From Pseudomonadota bacterium (GTDB taxonomy: Bacteria; Pseudomonadota; Gammaproteobacteria; Burkholderiales; Rhodocyclaceae): DNA of 64,000 bases. The notes under the pieces are model-generated. The model had not been told where the DNA came from. It searched no databases and saw nothing but the letters and a program-made list of their open reading frames with translations. Shown piece after piece: positions 1 through 11,263 of the stretch (within the stretch, counting starts at the first letter, position 1; every line of letters starts with the position of its first letter). Position numbers and translations under genes: made by a program. The stretch covers positions 1-64,000 of the forward strand of contig JAFEDK010000030.1 in NCBI GenBank assembly GCA_018241665.1, given 5' to 3'.

Positions 1-279
1 GTCAAATTTAAACGCGCGCCGACAGTGTTCGGTGTCTGGGAGCTTAGCGGGCACATGCGCCATGTCCGGTCGTATCGATTGAATCCCTGGGGCACGTGCT
101 CAAGTATCCGTCGAGTGAAAGCTGGCGACGGGGCGGGCTCTTGTGATTCGGGTGGCTCAGGTCAAGGGGCTAGGTCGTGGGTACTTACGGGGTACTGTGC
201 GGGGAATTACCCGCACAGTACCCCGTTGATCTCTGCCGCTATCGGATGACGGCGTTTCAGGCCTTGTACCCGTACAGAT
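1..279. other. Intergenic left edge, no gene recognised
   Basis: No open frame here resembles a protein, and the short frames are GC-biased noise. The only structure seen is the long perfect hairpin at 187-226, which lies just beyond the 3' end of the EF-G-like gene. No promoter could be assigned with confidence. Confidence 0.5.
187..226. terminator. 17-bp perfect hairpin downstream of the EF-G-like gene
   Basis: ACGGGGTACTGTGCGGG at 187-203 is perfectly inverted at 210-226, with a 6-nt loop. It lies about 54 bases past the stop codon of the minus-strand EF-G-like gene. Neither side carries a T-tract, so it is not a canonical rho-independent terminator. It could be a 3' mRNA stabiliser, a factor-assisted terminator or a palindromic repeat. 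A hairpin of the same geometry but different sequence lies at 11190-11231. Confidence 0.45.
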
Positions 280-2331
280 CTACTGTTCTCCGCCGCGCTT
301 GCCGGCGTGTTCGCGGGCGAGGCGTTGCTGAACCTCGGATGGTGCCGGCTCATAGTGGCTGAAAGCCACGCTGCAGCTGCCGTCACCACCGCTGATTGAC
401 TTGAGGCGGGATTCGAAGCCCTCCATCTCGGCCATCGGCACTACGCTGGTGATCTCGGTCCAGCCGGGTTGTGGGCTGTCGGTGCCGGTCACGCGGCCGC
501 GGCGGCCGGACAGCTCGGCGCTGATGCCGCCGAAGTGCTCGTCTGCGACCCGCACGGTGAGCGTCACTAGCGGCTCAAGCACTACCGGGCGGGCGCCCTG
601 GACGGCTTCCTGCACGGCGTGGCGGGCGGCGGTGACGAAGGAGACTTCGTTGGAGTCCACCGTGTGGTGCTTGCCGTCGAAGACCACCACACGGATGTCC
701 TGCAGCGGGAAGCCGCTCAGTACGCCCTCGGTGATGGCCTGACGGACGCCTTTTTCCACTGCGGGCATGAAGTTGCCGGGGATCGTGCCGCCCTTCACTT
801 CGTCGGCGAAGTGCACGCCGGCGCCGCGCTCCAACGCTTCTACGCGCAGCGCGACTTCACCGAACTGGCCGGCGCCGCCGCTCTGCTTCTTGTGGCGGTA
901 GCGGGCTTCCGCCGTGCCTGCGACAGTTTCCCGGTAGGGAATGGCCGGCGGCTTGGTGGTGAGGTTGAGGTTCCAGCGCGCCTTGAGGGTTTCCAGCAGC
1001 GACTTGAGATGCACTTCACCGAGGCCGCGGATCACCGTTTCCTTGGCCTGCAGGTCGTGCTCGACGTTCAGGCACGGGTCCTCGTCGAGGAGTCTGTGCA
1101 GGGCTTCGGATAGCTTCTGCTCGTCGCCGTGCTTCTCGGCGGCCAGGGCCAGGCCGAACACCGGTTGCGGGTAGGCCGGCGGGGCGAGGTGGTAGTGGTC
1201 CTCGTCATGGGCGTCGTGCAGCACCGCGTCCCGGTGGATCTCGTCGATACGCGCTACGGCGCAGATGTCGCCGGGAATGCCGGCCTCTATCTCGACCTGG
1301 TTCTTGCCCTGCACGCGTAGCAGGTGGCCGACCTTGAAAGGCTTGCGGGCATCACCGATGAAGAGTTGAGTGTTCGGCGTGACGGTGCCCTGGTGGATGC
1401 GGAACAGGCCGAGCTTGCCGCGGAAGGGGTCATTGCTGACCTGGAAGACGTGGGCGATGACGTGCTTGCTCGCGTCAGTGCTGACGGACACCGGTGCGGC
1501 GGCCGGCCCTTCTCCCTTCAGGAAGTGCGGCGGGTTGCCTTCAGTGGGGTCGGGCAACAGGCGGCCCATCACATCGAGCAATTCCGTTACGCCGGCACCG
1601 CTGCGTGCCGACGTGAAACACACCGGGATCAGGTGGCCTTCGCGCAAAGCCTGCTCGAATGGGGCGTGGAGCTGTTCCGGCTGCAAGGACTCGCCCTGTT
1701 CGAGGTACTGGGCCATCAACGCTTCATCCACCTCGACGACTTGGTCGACGAGTCGGTCGTGGGCTTCGCGGACGCTGGAGAATGCCGTGGCTGCGTCGTA
1801 GTCAGGCGCGAAGAAGCAGTCGATGACCGCCTCGCCGCCCGGCGCCGGCAGGTTGATCGGCAGGCATTCCTTGCCGAAGCTGGTGCCAATGCGCTCCATC
1901 AATGCACCCAGATCCACGCCCGGCGCGTCGATGCGATTGACGACGAGCATCCGGCACTGGCCGGCGGAGGCTTCCATGACCTTGCGGGTCACGGTCTCGA
2001 CGCCGGCTGCGGCGTTGATCACGACGACGGCGGTTTCCACCGCCGGCAGGGTGGCCAGTGCGCGGCCGAGGAAGTCCGGCAGACCCGGGGTGTCGATGGC
2101 ATTGATCCAGTGCTCGGCCCATTCAAGGTGGGCGACGGCGCTGTTGAGGGAATGGCCGAGGGCCTTTTCCTGGGGATCGTAGTCGCTGACGGTATCGCCG
2201 CGCTCGACCGATCCGGGGCTGCCGGTGGCGCCGGCCGTGGCCAGCAGCTTTTCGAGCAGGGTGGTCTTTCCGCTCCCGGACTGGCCGAGCAGGCTTAGGT
2301 TACGGATATCGCGTACCGAGGTCGGTGTCAT
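280..2331 (-). CDS. Elongation factor G-like translational GTPase (FusA2-type)
   Basis: This 683-aa protein has the full EF-G domain order: GTPase domain (about 1-270), beta-barrel domain II, and domains III-V, including a domain IV stretch 'GGTIPGNFMPAVEKG'. The P-loop is GQSGSGKT (residues 16-23) instead of the GHVDAGKT of canonical EF-G. Switch II is DTPG, and the base-recognition motif reads NRID rather than NKxD. These changes are typical of the EF-G2/FusA2-like paralogues, whose role in elongation or recycling is unclear, so this is probably not the essential fusA. The ATG is preceded by AAGGGAG. It stands alone, with no rpsL/rpsG/tuf neighbours, which supports a non-canonical role. Confidence 0.85.
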   Translation of the reverse strand: MTPTSVRDIRNLSLLGQSGSGKTTLLEKLLATAGATGSPGSVERGDTVSDYDPQEKALGHSLNSAVAHLEWAEHWINAIDTPGLPDFLGRALATLPAVETAVVVINAAAGVETVTRKVMEASAGQCRMLVVNRIDAPGVDLGALMERIGTSFGKECLPINLPAPGGEAVIDCFFAPDYDAATAFSSVREAHDRLVDQVVEVDEALMAQYLEQGESLQPEQLHAPFEQALREGHLIPVCFTSARSGAGVTELLDVMGRLLPDPTEGNPPHFLKGEGPAAAPVSVSTDASKHVIAHVFQVSNDPFRGKLGLFRIHQGTVTPNTQLFIGDARKPFKVGHLLRVQGKNQVEIEAGIPGDICAVARIDEIHRDAVLHDAHDEDHYHLAPPAYPQPVFGLALAAEKHGDEQKLSEALHRLLDEDPCLNVEHDLQAKETVIRGLGEVHLKSLLETLKARWNLNLTTKPPAIPYRETVAGTAEARYRHKKQSGGAGQFGEVALRVEALERGAGVHFADEVKGGTIPGNFMPAVEKGVRQAITEGVLSGFPLQDIRVVVFDGKHHTVDSNEVSFVTAARHAVQEAVQGARPVVLEPLVTLTVRVADEHFGGISAELSGRRGRVTGTDSPQPGWTEITSVVPMAEMEGFESRLKSISGGDGSCSVAFSHYEPAPSEVQQRLAREHAGKRGGEQ

Positions 2332-2435
2332 GAGGCGCTCCCTTGTTGTCTGTCTCGAAAGCTTGAATGCCTAGTTTGATACCAGTATCTGCTTCTGCAA
2401 GGAGCGCGACAACGACTCAGGTCAACAAAGAGGGC

Positions 2436-4163
2436 TCACCATTCGAATCCGCGTCGCATCGTCGTTGGCGGGATGACCTCGGTCAGGCTGGACAGCAGCT
2501 GCGTGACGGCGTGGTCTTCGGTACGGTAGGCGGCGTGGGCGCCGAGGTGGCTCCAGAGCCCGGTGCGCTCCAGCACGTCGATGACCTGCTTCTTGAGGCC
2601 GCAGCAGGCCAGCGTGCGGCCCGATTCTGCCAGTTGACGGTGGACGCGGCGCAGGGCCTCGACGCCGCTGGCGTCCATGTCGTTGATGCCGGCGCAGGAC
2701 AACAGCAGCACCTTGAGGCCAGGATGGTCGCGCTCGACGGCCAGTACCGCGTCTTCGAAGGTGGCGGCGTTGACGAAATGCAGTGGGCCGTCGAAGCGCA
2801 GGATGGTCAGCTGCGGATGGGCCGGCGGCAGGTCGAAGCGCGCGGCGTCGCGCCAGCTGCCGTCCGGGTGACGGCCGAGCACCGCGACGCGGGGCTTCAT
2901 GCTGCGGTAGATCAGCAGCGCCAGAGACAAGATCAGCCCGGACAGGATGCCGATCTCGATGTGGGGGGCGAAGGCCAGCGTGGCGACGAAGCTCACCGTG
3001 CCGGCCAGGCCGTCGTCCCGGTTGGCGCGCCAGGCTTCCTTCAACTGGGCCGGCGACAGCAGCGCGGCGAGGGTCACGAGGATCACCGCAGCCAGCACCG
3101 GTAGCGGAATGTGGGCGATCAGGCCAGGCATGCTGAACAGCGCAGCCAGCACCATCAGTGCGCCGACCACCGAGGCCAGCCCGGTACGTGCGCCGTGGGC
3201 GAGCAGGAAGGCCGAGCGGCCGAAGGAGCCGCTGACCGGGTAGGCTTGGCACACCGACGCGGTGAGCTTGGCGAGGCCCTGGCCGATCAGCTCCTGGTTG
3301 CCGTCCCAGCGCCGCCCGGTGCGCGCCGAGGCGAGCTTGCAGCTCGACATGGCCTCAAGAAAACTTACCAGCGCCAGCACGAAGGCCGATGGCAGCAGGT
3401 CGGTGATCTGCCCCCAGTCCGGGCGCGGTAGCGCGAAGGCGAGGGTTTCCTCTGGCAACAGGCCGACGGCGTGGCCCCCGTTGTCCTCGAAGCCGGTCAG
3501 CCAGGCGACTACGCTGAGGCCGCTGACCACGATCAACACGCCCGGCCAGCGCGGCAGCAGGCGTTTGAGGGTGATCAGCAGCACGACGGCGGCGAGGCCG
3601 AGGGAGGCCGAATGGAGGTGGACGTCGGGCAGGGCTGTCGCCAGGTCCACCACCGCTTCGAAGAAGGGGCGCTGGCCGGCGCTGCGCAGGCCGAGCAAGG
3701 TGGGCAGCTGGGCTACGCAGATGAGCAGCGAGCAGGCGTTGATGAAGCCGTGCAGTACCGGATGGGACAGTAGGTCGGCAAAGTGGGCCAGGCGCAGCGC
3801 GCCGAAAGCCAGTTGCAGCAGTCCGGCCAGCAGTGCCAGTTGGACCGCCAGCACCAAGTAGGTCTCCGAGCCGGGCAGGGCCAGCGGGGCCAGTGAGGTG
3901 GCGGTGAGCAGGCTGGTGAGGGCCACTGGGCCGGTGCTGAGCTGGCCGGACGAGCCGAACAGAGCGCCAACGATGCTCGGCAGCAGCGACGCGTACAGCC
4001 CCACGTAGGGCGGCAGGCCGGCCAGCTGGGCGTAGGCGAGGGCTTGCGGGATCGCCACCAGGGCCACCGTGACGCCGGCCTGCAGGTCGGCCCGCAATCC
4101 GGTGGCGTCCAGTTGGCGGGGCCAGTCGAGGAAAGGGAGCAGGCGGACGAGCAGGGGGGGCAT
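2436..4163 (-). CDS. SulP-family anion transporter with C-terminal STAS domain
   Basis: The 575-aa inner-membrane protein has about 10-12 hydrophobic segments over residues 20-420. It begins with the SulP signature region (ALVAIPQALAYAQLAGLPP) and ends with a cytoplasmic STAS domain (about 450-550, 'LLSCAGINDMDASGVEAL'). SulP proteins move sulfate, bicarbonate or dicarboxylates by proton or sodium symport. The substrate cannot be told from sequence. There is no carbonic anhydrase or sulfate-assimilation gene beside it. It is transcribed toward the EF-G-like gene with a 104-bp gap and diverges from the response regulator at 4403. Confidence 0.88.
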   Translation of the reverse strand: MPPLLVRLLPFLDWPRQLDATGLRADLQAGVTVALVAIPQALAYAQLAGLPPYVGLYASLLPSIVGALFGSSGQLSTGPVALTSLLTATSLAPLALPGSETYLVLAVQLALLAGLLQLAFGALRLAHFADLLSHPVLHGFINACSLLICVAQLPTLLGLRSAGQRPFFEAVVDLATALPDVHLHSASLGLAAVVLLITLKRLLPRWPGVLIVVSGLSVVAWLTGFEDNGGHAVGLLPEETLAFALPRPDWGQITDLLPSAFVLALVSFLEAMSSCKLASARTGRRWDGNQELIGQGLAKLTASVCQAYPVSGSFGRSAFLLAHGARTGLASVVGALMVLAALFSMPGLIAHIPLPVLAAVILVTLAALLSPAQLKEAWRANRDDGLAGTVSFVATLAFAPHIEIGILSGLILSLALLIYRSMKPRVAVLGRHPDGSWRDAARFDLPPAHPQLTILRFDGPLHFVNAATFEDAVLAVERDHPGLKVLLLSCAGINDMDASGVEALRRVHRQLAESGRTLACCGLKKQVIDVLERTGLWSHLGAHAAYRTEDHAVTQLLSSLTEVIPPTTMRRGFEW

Positions 4164-4402
4164 GGGGCCAGATGGCAGTGTTTGGCGGCAGGAGCCGAAA
4201 GTTTAGCCTGCGCCCCTGCCCGCGGCACATTTCACAATCGCGGTGCGGGCGGGATCAAGAAGCTGCACGAAAGGGTCGATAAGCACTGGATAATACTGGA
4301 CTGGAGTGAGCCGGGCCCATTGCCCGCCTGGTTTCGCATAGGTCGGAGACGTATTCGCGTTTCTTCCGATGGTGTCGGTTTCGAGATCAATCCATTCATG
4401 CC

Positions 4403-5535
<1,133 letters not shown>

Positions 5536-5539
<4 letters not shown>

Positions 5540-8500
5540 ACGGGCGCATCGCCCGCGTAGTGCTCATCTACGCGCTGCTCGCCACGGGCTGGGTCCTGTT
5601 CTCCGACAGCCTGGTGAATCTGCTGTTTCCCCAGCCCGAGGAGTTGCTGGTGGTCAGCACCCTGAAGGGCTGGGTCTTCGTGGCCGTGACGTCCTGGGCC
5701 TTGTGGGTCGTGTTGCGCCGTTTCACCGGACACTCGGAACAGCAGGGATCCGGGCGTCTGCGGGCGCTGGCCTGGCTGCTCCACGAGCGCGCCGCGATGC
5801 GTCTGCTGCTGCCCTTCTCCCTGTTCGCGCTGACTGTCGTGGCCATTGGCATCGGCAGTGCGATGCTGACCCTGCGCGAGCGGGAAGAGCAGGAGATCCG
5901 CCGGCTTGAGGCCGTGGCGGATCTGAAGCTCGGGCAGATCTCCTCCTGGCTCGATGAGCGGCGGGCGGATGCCCAGGCGCTGGCAGGGGACCCGAGTTTT
6001 GCCTTGCTGCACGCCCAGTGGTCCAACCCCGACGCCCGGCAGCGCCTGCGCGAACACCTGGAGGGCGTGCGTCGCGCCTATCGATATGGGCGGGTGACGG
6101 TCCTCGACGAGGACGGCCGCACGGTGGTCTCGTCGGGGCCCGCTGCGGAGGTGCCGGACCCTCTGCGCCTGGTCGTGCGCAAGGCGTTGGCTGAAGGGCG
6201 AGTGCTCGACACCAATTTTTATCGGGACGGCAGCGGGGAAAGTGCCCAGGTCCGGCTCGATTTCGTGGCGCCCTTGAAGGTCGGGGAAGGAATGCCACGC
6301 TGGGCCGTCGTCCTCGAGGTGGACCCGCGCGCCTTCCTGTTTGCCTACCTGCAGGGTTGGCCGCTGCCCAGCAGGACTGCCGAAACCCTGCTGCTGCGGC
6401 GCGACGGCGACGTGCTGGTGAATCTCAACCCCTTGCGCCATCAGGAGATCCCCTCTCTTGGCCTGCACCTGCCGTTGAACAGCGCTGCCGTGCTCGGCGT
6501 CCAGGCCGCGCTGCATCCAGAAAACCGGTCGGCGATCATGGGCGCGGTGGACTACCGTGGCCTGCGGGTGGTCGGGGTCGGGCGGCCGGTGCCGGGGACC
6601 GACTGGACCATGGTGGTCAAGGTGGACGAGGACGAGCTTTACGAGGGGGCCCGTCGCCCGATCTGGTGGATTGCGCTGGCCATGGGCTTCGCGCTGTTTG
6701 CCACGGCGGGCGCTGCGCTGCTGCTCTTCCAGCACCGGGAATTGCAGCTCACACGTCAGCGCGAGGAGGCCCAGGGGCGGCAGCTGCGCGCCCTGCAGGT
6801 GCTCGATGCGATCGTCGGTCAGGCGGTGGACGGCATCGTGCTGCTCGATGTGGAAAGTCTCCGTTTCGTGGAGTTCAACGAGGCCGCCTGCCGGGGGCTT
6901 GGCTATACGCGGGAGGCGTTCGCGGCGCTCCGCCTGACCGACATCCAGGTCAATCTGTCGCAACAGGAGATCGCCGCGCGCGTGCAGGACATTGCCGCCC
7001 GCCAGGAGCCGGTGATGTTCGACAGTCGCCAAAAGCGTGCGGATGGCAGCGTGCGCGATGTGGAACTGAGCTACAGCGCACTGGACATCAATGGCCGCCG
7101 TTATCTGGCGGGCATCTGGCGTGACGTCACCGAGAAACGCAAGGCCGCCGAGCTGCTGCTGAAGCTGTCGCTGGCGGTGGAGCAGAGCCTGGCCAGTGTG
7201 ATCATCGTGGATCTGGATGGCCGGATCGAGTACGTGAACAAGGCCTTCCTCGATGGAACGGGCTACACGCTGCACGAGGTCGTCGGCCAGCGGGCGGGCT
7301 TCCTGAAGTCGGGGCTGACGCCGCCGGAAACCTTTGCCGATCTGTGGCGAACCCTGCGGGCCGGCCGGCCGTGGGAGGGCGAGTTCGTCAATCGGCGGCG
7401 CGATGGCGAAATCTGCGTGGAGTTCGCGCGCATCTCGCCGATCGTCCAGGCGGATGGCCGCACCACCCATTATCTGGGAATCCAGGAAGACATCACCGAG
7501 CGCAAGCGGGTTGAGGAAGAACTCGACCGCCACCGGGATCACCTGGAGCAACTGGTGGCGGAACGAACCCATCAGCTCGAGGAAGCCAACCATGTGCTGT
7601 CCGAGCGCTCCGCGGAGCTGGAGGCGGCGCGCCAGGCATCCGACACCGCCAACCGGGCGAAGAGCGCCTTCCTCGCCAACATGAGCCACGAGATCCGCAC
7701 CCCGATGAATGCCATCATCGGTCTGACCCACCTGATGCGCCGCAATGCCGACAACGACGAGGCGCGCATGCGCCTGCAAAAGGTTGGCGACGCGGCCGAC
7801 CACCTGTTGTCCATCATCAACGACATCCTCGACATCTCGAAGATCGAGGCGGGCAAGCTGAGCCTCGATGAGGCCGAGTTCAGCCTTGAGGACGTGGTGC
7901 GCAACGCCTGCGCGCTGGTGGCCGACAAGGCCATCCAGAAGGGGCTCGAAGTGGTGGTGGATACCCACGGCGTGCCGGCCTTGCTGCATGGGGACGCGAC
8001 CCGTCTCGGACAGATGCTCGTCAATTACCTCGGCAACGCGGTCAAGTTCACCGATGCGGGCCGGATCGTGCTGAGGGCGCGCCGTGAGGCGGGGCCCGAT
8101 GACAAGGTATGCCTGCGCTTCGAGGTCATCGACAGCGGTATCGGCATTCAGCCCGATGTGCAGCAGCGGCTTTTCAAGCCCTTCGAGCAGGCCGACGAGT
8201 CGACGACCCGGCGCTTCGGCGGTACCGGGCTGGGCCTGGCGATCGTCGGCCACCTGGCCCGCATGATGGACGGTAACACCGGCGTGGACAGCCAGCCGGG
8301 GCAGGGCAGCCGCTTCTGGTTCACGGCCTGCTTCGGCAAGGCTGACCGCCATGATGGTGTGCCCCTATCCTTGGAAGGTTTGCGCACGCTGGTGGTGGAC
8401 GATCTGGCCGAGGCCGGCGCCATCCTGGCGGACATGCTCCGCATGCTGGGCGCCCGTGTCGAGTGCTGCGACTCGGGGCTGGCGGCGCTGGAGCGTGTGC

Positions 8501-9849
8501 GTCTGGCACAGGAGGCCGGGAGCCCGGTGGACCTGCTGTTCATCGATGCGCTGATGCCGGCGATGGACGGGTATGAAACTGCGCGTCAGGTGGACGATCT
8601 TGCGCTGGCCTCGCCGCCGCGCTGTGTCGTGCTGACCCAGGAAGACGAGAGCGCGCTGCTGGCCGATGGTAGGCACCCGGGCGTCGCGGCCACGCTGGCC
8701 AAGCCCGTCCTGCTGTCCAACCTGCAGCGGGTGCTGGCCGGCCTGGTGGCCTGGCGCCGGCCGCTGATGCCGGCCGACGCCGCGCAGCAGGATGAGGCAC
8801 GGCTGCTGCGTGAGCATGGCGGTGCGCGGGTGCTCGTGGTGGAGGACAGCCGTATCAACCAGGAGGTCACGCTATCGCTGCTGGAGAGCGTCGGCCTGCG
8901 TGCCGACCTGGCGGAGAACGGAGCCCAGGCGGTGGACAAGGCTGCCGGGACCGGTTTCGATCTGATCCTGATGGACATGCAGATGCCCGTCATGGATGGT
9001 ATCGAGGCGACCGAGGCGATCCGGGCCCGTGGGTTGGCGATGCCCATTCTGGCCATGACCGCCAATGCCTTTGGCGAAGACCGGGAGCGCTGCCTGCAGG
9101 CCGGAATGAACGACCACCTGTCGAAGCCCGTCGACCCTGCGGTGCTCTACGCCAAGCTGCTGCAATGGCTGCCGGCGCGCCGCCAGCCGCCGGCGGGGAC
9201 GGCGGAGACCGTCGTGGTGGTAGACCGCGGGGAAGAGGCGAGCGCCGACGAGTCCACGGAAGTACTGGCGAGCCTGGCCGCGGTACCCGGCCTGGATGTG
9301 GCCTATGGCCTCAAGAACCTGCGTGGGCGGATCCCCAATTACCTGCGATTGCTGCATAAATACGCGGCTGGCCACGCCGTCGATGGCGGCAGGATCCGCG
9401 AGGAGTGGGAGGCCGGCAACCAGGGGGAGGCGGCCCGCCTGGCCCATTCCCTGAAGGGGGTGGCCGGCATGATCGGCATCCGCTCGGTGCAGACCCTGGC
9501 GGCCCGCCTCGACTCCGCCTTGCGCGGCGAAGAAGGGGCGGATATCAATGCCTTGCTGGTCGAGCTGGAACACGCCCAGGCCGCGGCCATCGCGGCGGTC
9601 CGCGCCTTGCCCGATCCCCAAGACCAGGCGGCGAGCGGGGCGCGGACGGAGCCGGGCCAGGCCGATGCGCAGATCGCCCGCCTGGACGCGTTGCTGGCCG
9701 AAGACAACGTGGCGGCGGTGCGTGTCGCGCGGGAGGCCGCCGACAGCCTGAAGCCGGCGCTCGGCAGCCTGTGGCCGCGTTTCGAGCGGGAAGTGGCTTC
9801 CTACGATTTCCCGGCAGCCTTGGCGACCCTGCGTTCGCGCAAATCCTGA
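5536..9849 (+). CDS. Large membrane-bound hybrid sensor histidine kinase (Cache-like sensor, 2 PAS, HisKA, HATPase, 2 REC, Hpt)
   Basis: The 1437-aa protein contains, in order: hydrophobic segments near residues 5-55 and 85-110; a periplasmic region (about 115-375) resembling a double-Cache sensor; a TM near 376-398; PAS domains at about 415-535 and 545-655; a coiled coil; HisKA with phospho-His H718 (MSHEIRTPMN); HATPase (about 825-935, 'DSGIGI'); REC1 (D1004, 'LFIDALMPAMDG'); REC2 (D1147, 'LILMDMQMPVMDG'); and a C-terminal Hpt domain (H1304, 'AHSLKGVAG'). This is a complete BarA/ArcB-type phosphorelay. Coupling to the HD-GYP regulator suggests that the Hpt domain passes phosphate to that regulator and so controls c-di-GMP breakdown. 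The signal sensed is unknown. Confidence 0.93.
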
Positions 9850-9919
9850 TTGACCGGTGGCGGGCGTCTGGGGGATGCTCGCCAGCCGACGAAAACCGGC
9901 CCCTGGCCGTGCTCCTGTC

Positions 9920-11134
9920 ATGACGTCTTCCTCCCTCTCCGCCTCCTCGCCTGCCGGCGCCTTCTGGCCGCTGGTGCTCACCGCCTCGGCGGTGCTGATG
10001 ATCACGATGGGCGTGCGCCTGTCCCTCGGCCTCTACGTGTCGCCGATCAATACCTCCACCGGGATGGGCATCGCCGCGATCAGCTTCGCGATGGCGATCG
10101 GGCAGTTCATGTGGGGCGCCTCGCAGCCGGTTTTCGGCGCCTTGGCCGACCGCTACGGTCCGGGCAGCTCGTTGTTCACCGGGGCCGTCATGCTGATCCT
10201 CGGGCTGGTGCTGACGCCTTTCGTCAGCACCGAGTTCGGCCTGGCCGTGACCCTCGGGCTGCTTGTCTCGGCGGGTGCCGGCGCGGGCAGCTTCTCGATC
10301 CTGATCGGTGCGCTGGCGCAGCGCCTGCCGCCGCCGCGGCGCGCCTTCGCGTCGGGTTTCATCAACGCCGGCGGCTCCTTCGGGCAGTTCGTCTTCGCGC
10401 CCCTGTCCCAGTTCCTGATCGCCGGCTTTGGCTGGGTCACGGCCCTTTACGGGCTGGCGGCGATCTGCCTGCTGACGATCCCGCTGTCCTGGCCGCTGCG
10501 CCACAAGGTCGAGCATCCGCCGTCGTCCGCACCCGACCTGGGCCTGCGCCAGCAGCTCAAGGTGGCGCTCGGTGACCGCAGCTACTGGTGCCTGCACGCG
10601 GGCTTCCTGACCTGCGGTTTCCACATCGCCTTCCTGGTCACCCATCTGCCTGGTGCGGTGGACCTGTGCGGCCTGCCGGCCAATGTGTCGGCCCTGTCGC
10701 TGGCCCTGATCGGCCTCGCCAACATCGCCGGCAGCCTGGGGGCGGGCGCCCTCGGCCAGCATTACCGCATGAAGTGGATCCTGACCGTCATGTACGCGTC
10801 GCGGGCGGTGCTGGTCGGGCTCTACCTGCTGGCGCCGAAGACGCCGATGACCTTCTACGCCTTCTCCATCGGCCTCGGCCTGACCTGGCTGGCGACCGTG
10901 CCGCCCACCGCCGGGCTGGTCGGCAAGCTGTTCGGGCTGCGCTACCTGGCCACGCTGTTCGGCCTGACCCTGCTGTCCCACCAGATCGGCGCTTTCTTCG
11001 GGGCCTGGCTGGGCGGGCTGGCGCTGGTGCATTTCGGCAATTACGACTGGATGTGGTATGCCGACATCGTGCTGGCGCTGCTGGCCGCGCTGGTCAATCT
11101 GCCGATCCGCGAACCGGTGCCGGCGCATCGTTGA
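9920..11134 (+). CDS. MFS transporter
   Basis: The 404-aa protein has 12 predicted hydrophobic segments and an MFS loop 2-3 motif ('GALADRYGPGSS'). It resembles CynX/OFA-like MFS members of beta- and gammaproteobacteria. I chose the ATG at 9920 because the sequence before it is low-quality, arginine-rich leader; a GTG at 9857 in the same frame would add 21 residues. The substrate is unknown. The next gene encodes malonyl-CoA decarboxylase on the same strand, which makes a small carboxylate such as malonate a possibility, but no malonyl-CoA synthetase is present to complete that pathway. Confidence 0.82.
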   Translation: MTSSSLSASSPAGAFWPLVLTASAVLMITMGVRLSLGLYVSPINTSTGMGIAAISFAMAIGQFMWGASQPVFGALADRYGPGSSLFTGAVMLILGLVLTPFVSTEFGLAVTLGLLVSAGAGAGSFSILIGALAQRLPPPRRAFASGFINAGGSFGQFVFAPLSQFLIAGFGWVTALYGLAAICLLTIPLSWPLRHKVEHPPSSAPDLGLRQQLKVALGDRSYWCLHAGFLTCGFHIAFLVTHLPGAVDLCGLPANVSALSLALIGLANIAGSLGAGALGQHYRMKWILTVMYASRAVLVGLYLLAPKTPMTFYAFSIGLGLTWLATVPPTAGLVGKLFGLRYLATLFGLTLLSHQIGAFFGAWLGGLALVHFGNYDWMWYADIVLALLAALVNLPIREPVPAHR

Positions 11135-11189
11135 TGCCGTCGGCACGGAACTGACGGCCGCCGGCGCCGGTCATCCTTGAAAGGAGGAT

Positions 11190-11231
11190 CCGGGCCTTGC
11201 CTGCCCACTGGCGTGGGCAGGCAAGGCCCGG
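11190..11231. other. 18-bp perfect hairpin between the MFS and malonyl-CoA decarboxylase genes
   Basis: CCGGGCCTTGCCTGCCCA at 11190-11207 is perfectly inverted at 11214-11231, with a 6-nt loop. It lies 33 bases before the chosen start of the decarboxylase and is not followed by a T-tract. It could act as a terminator for the MFS gene, an attenuator in the decarboxylase leader, or an mRNA stabiliser. Confidence 0.45.
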
Positions 11232-11263
11232 AGGCAAGGATTCGTTCGAGGAAGGAGAGGGCA

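Noticed and set aside
187-226. Classical rho-independent terminator
   Set aside because: The stem is strong but no T-tract follows on either strand, so only a non-canonical role can be proposed.
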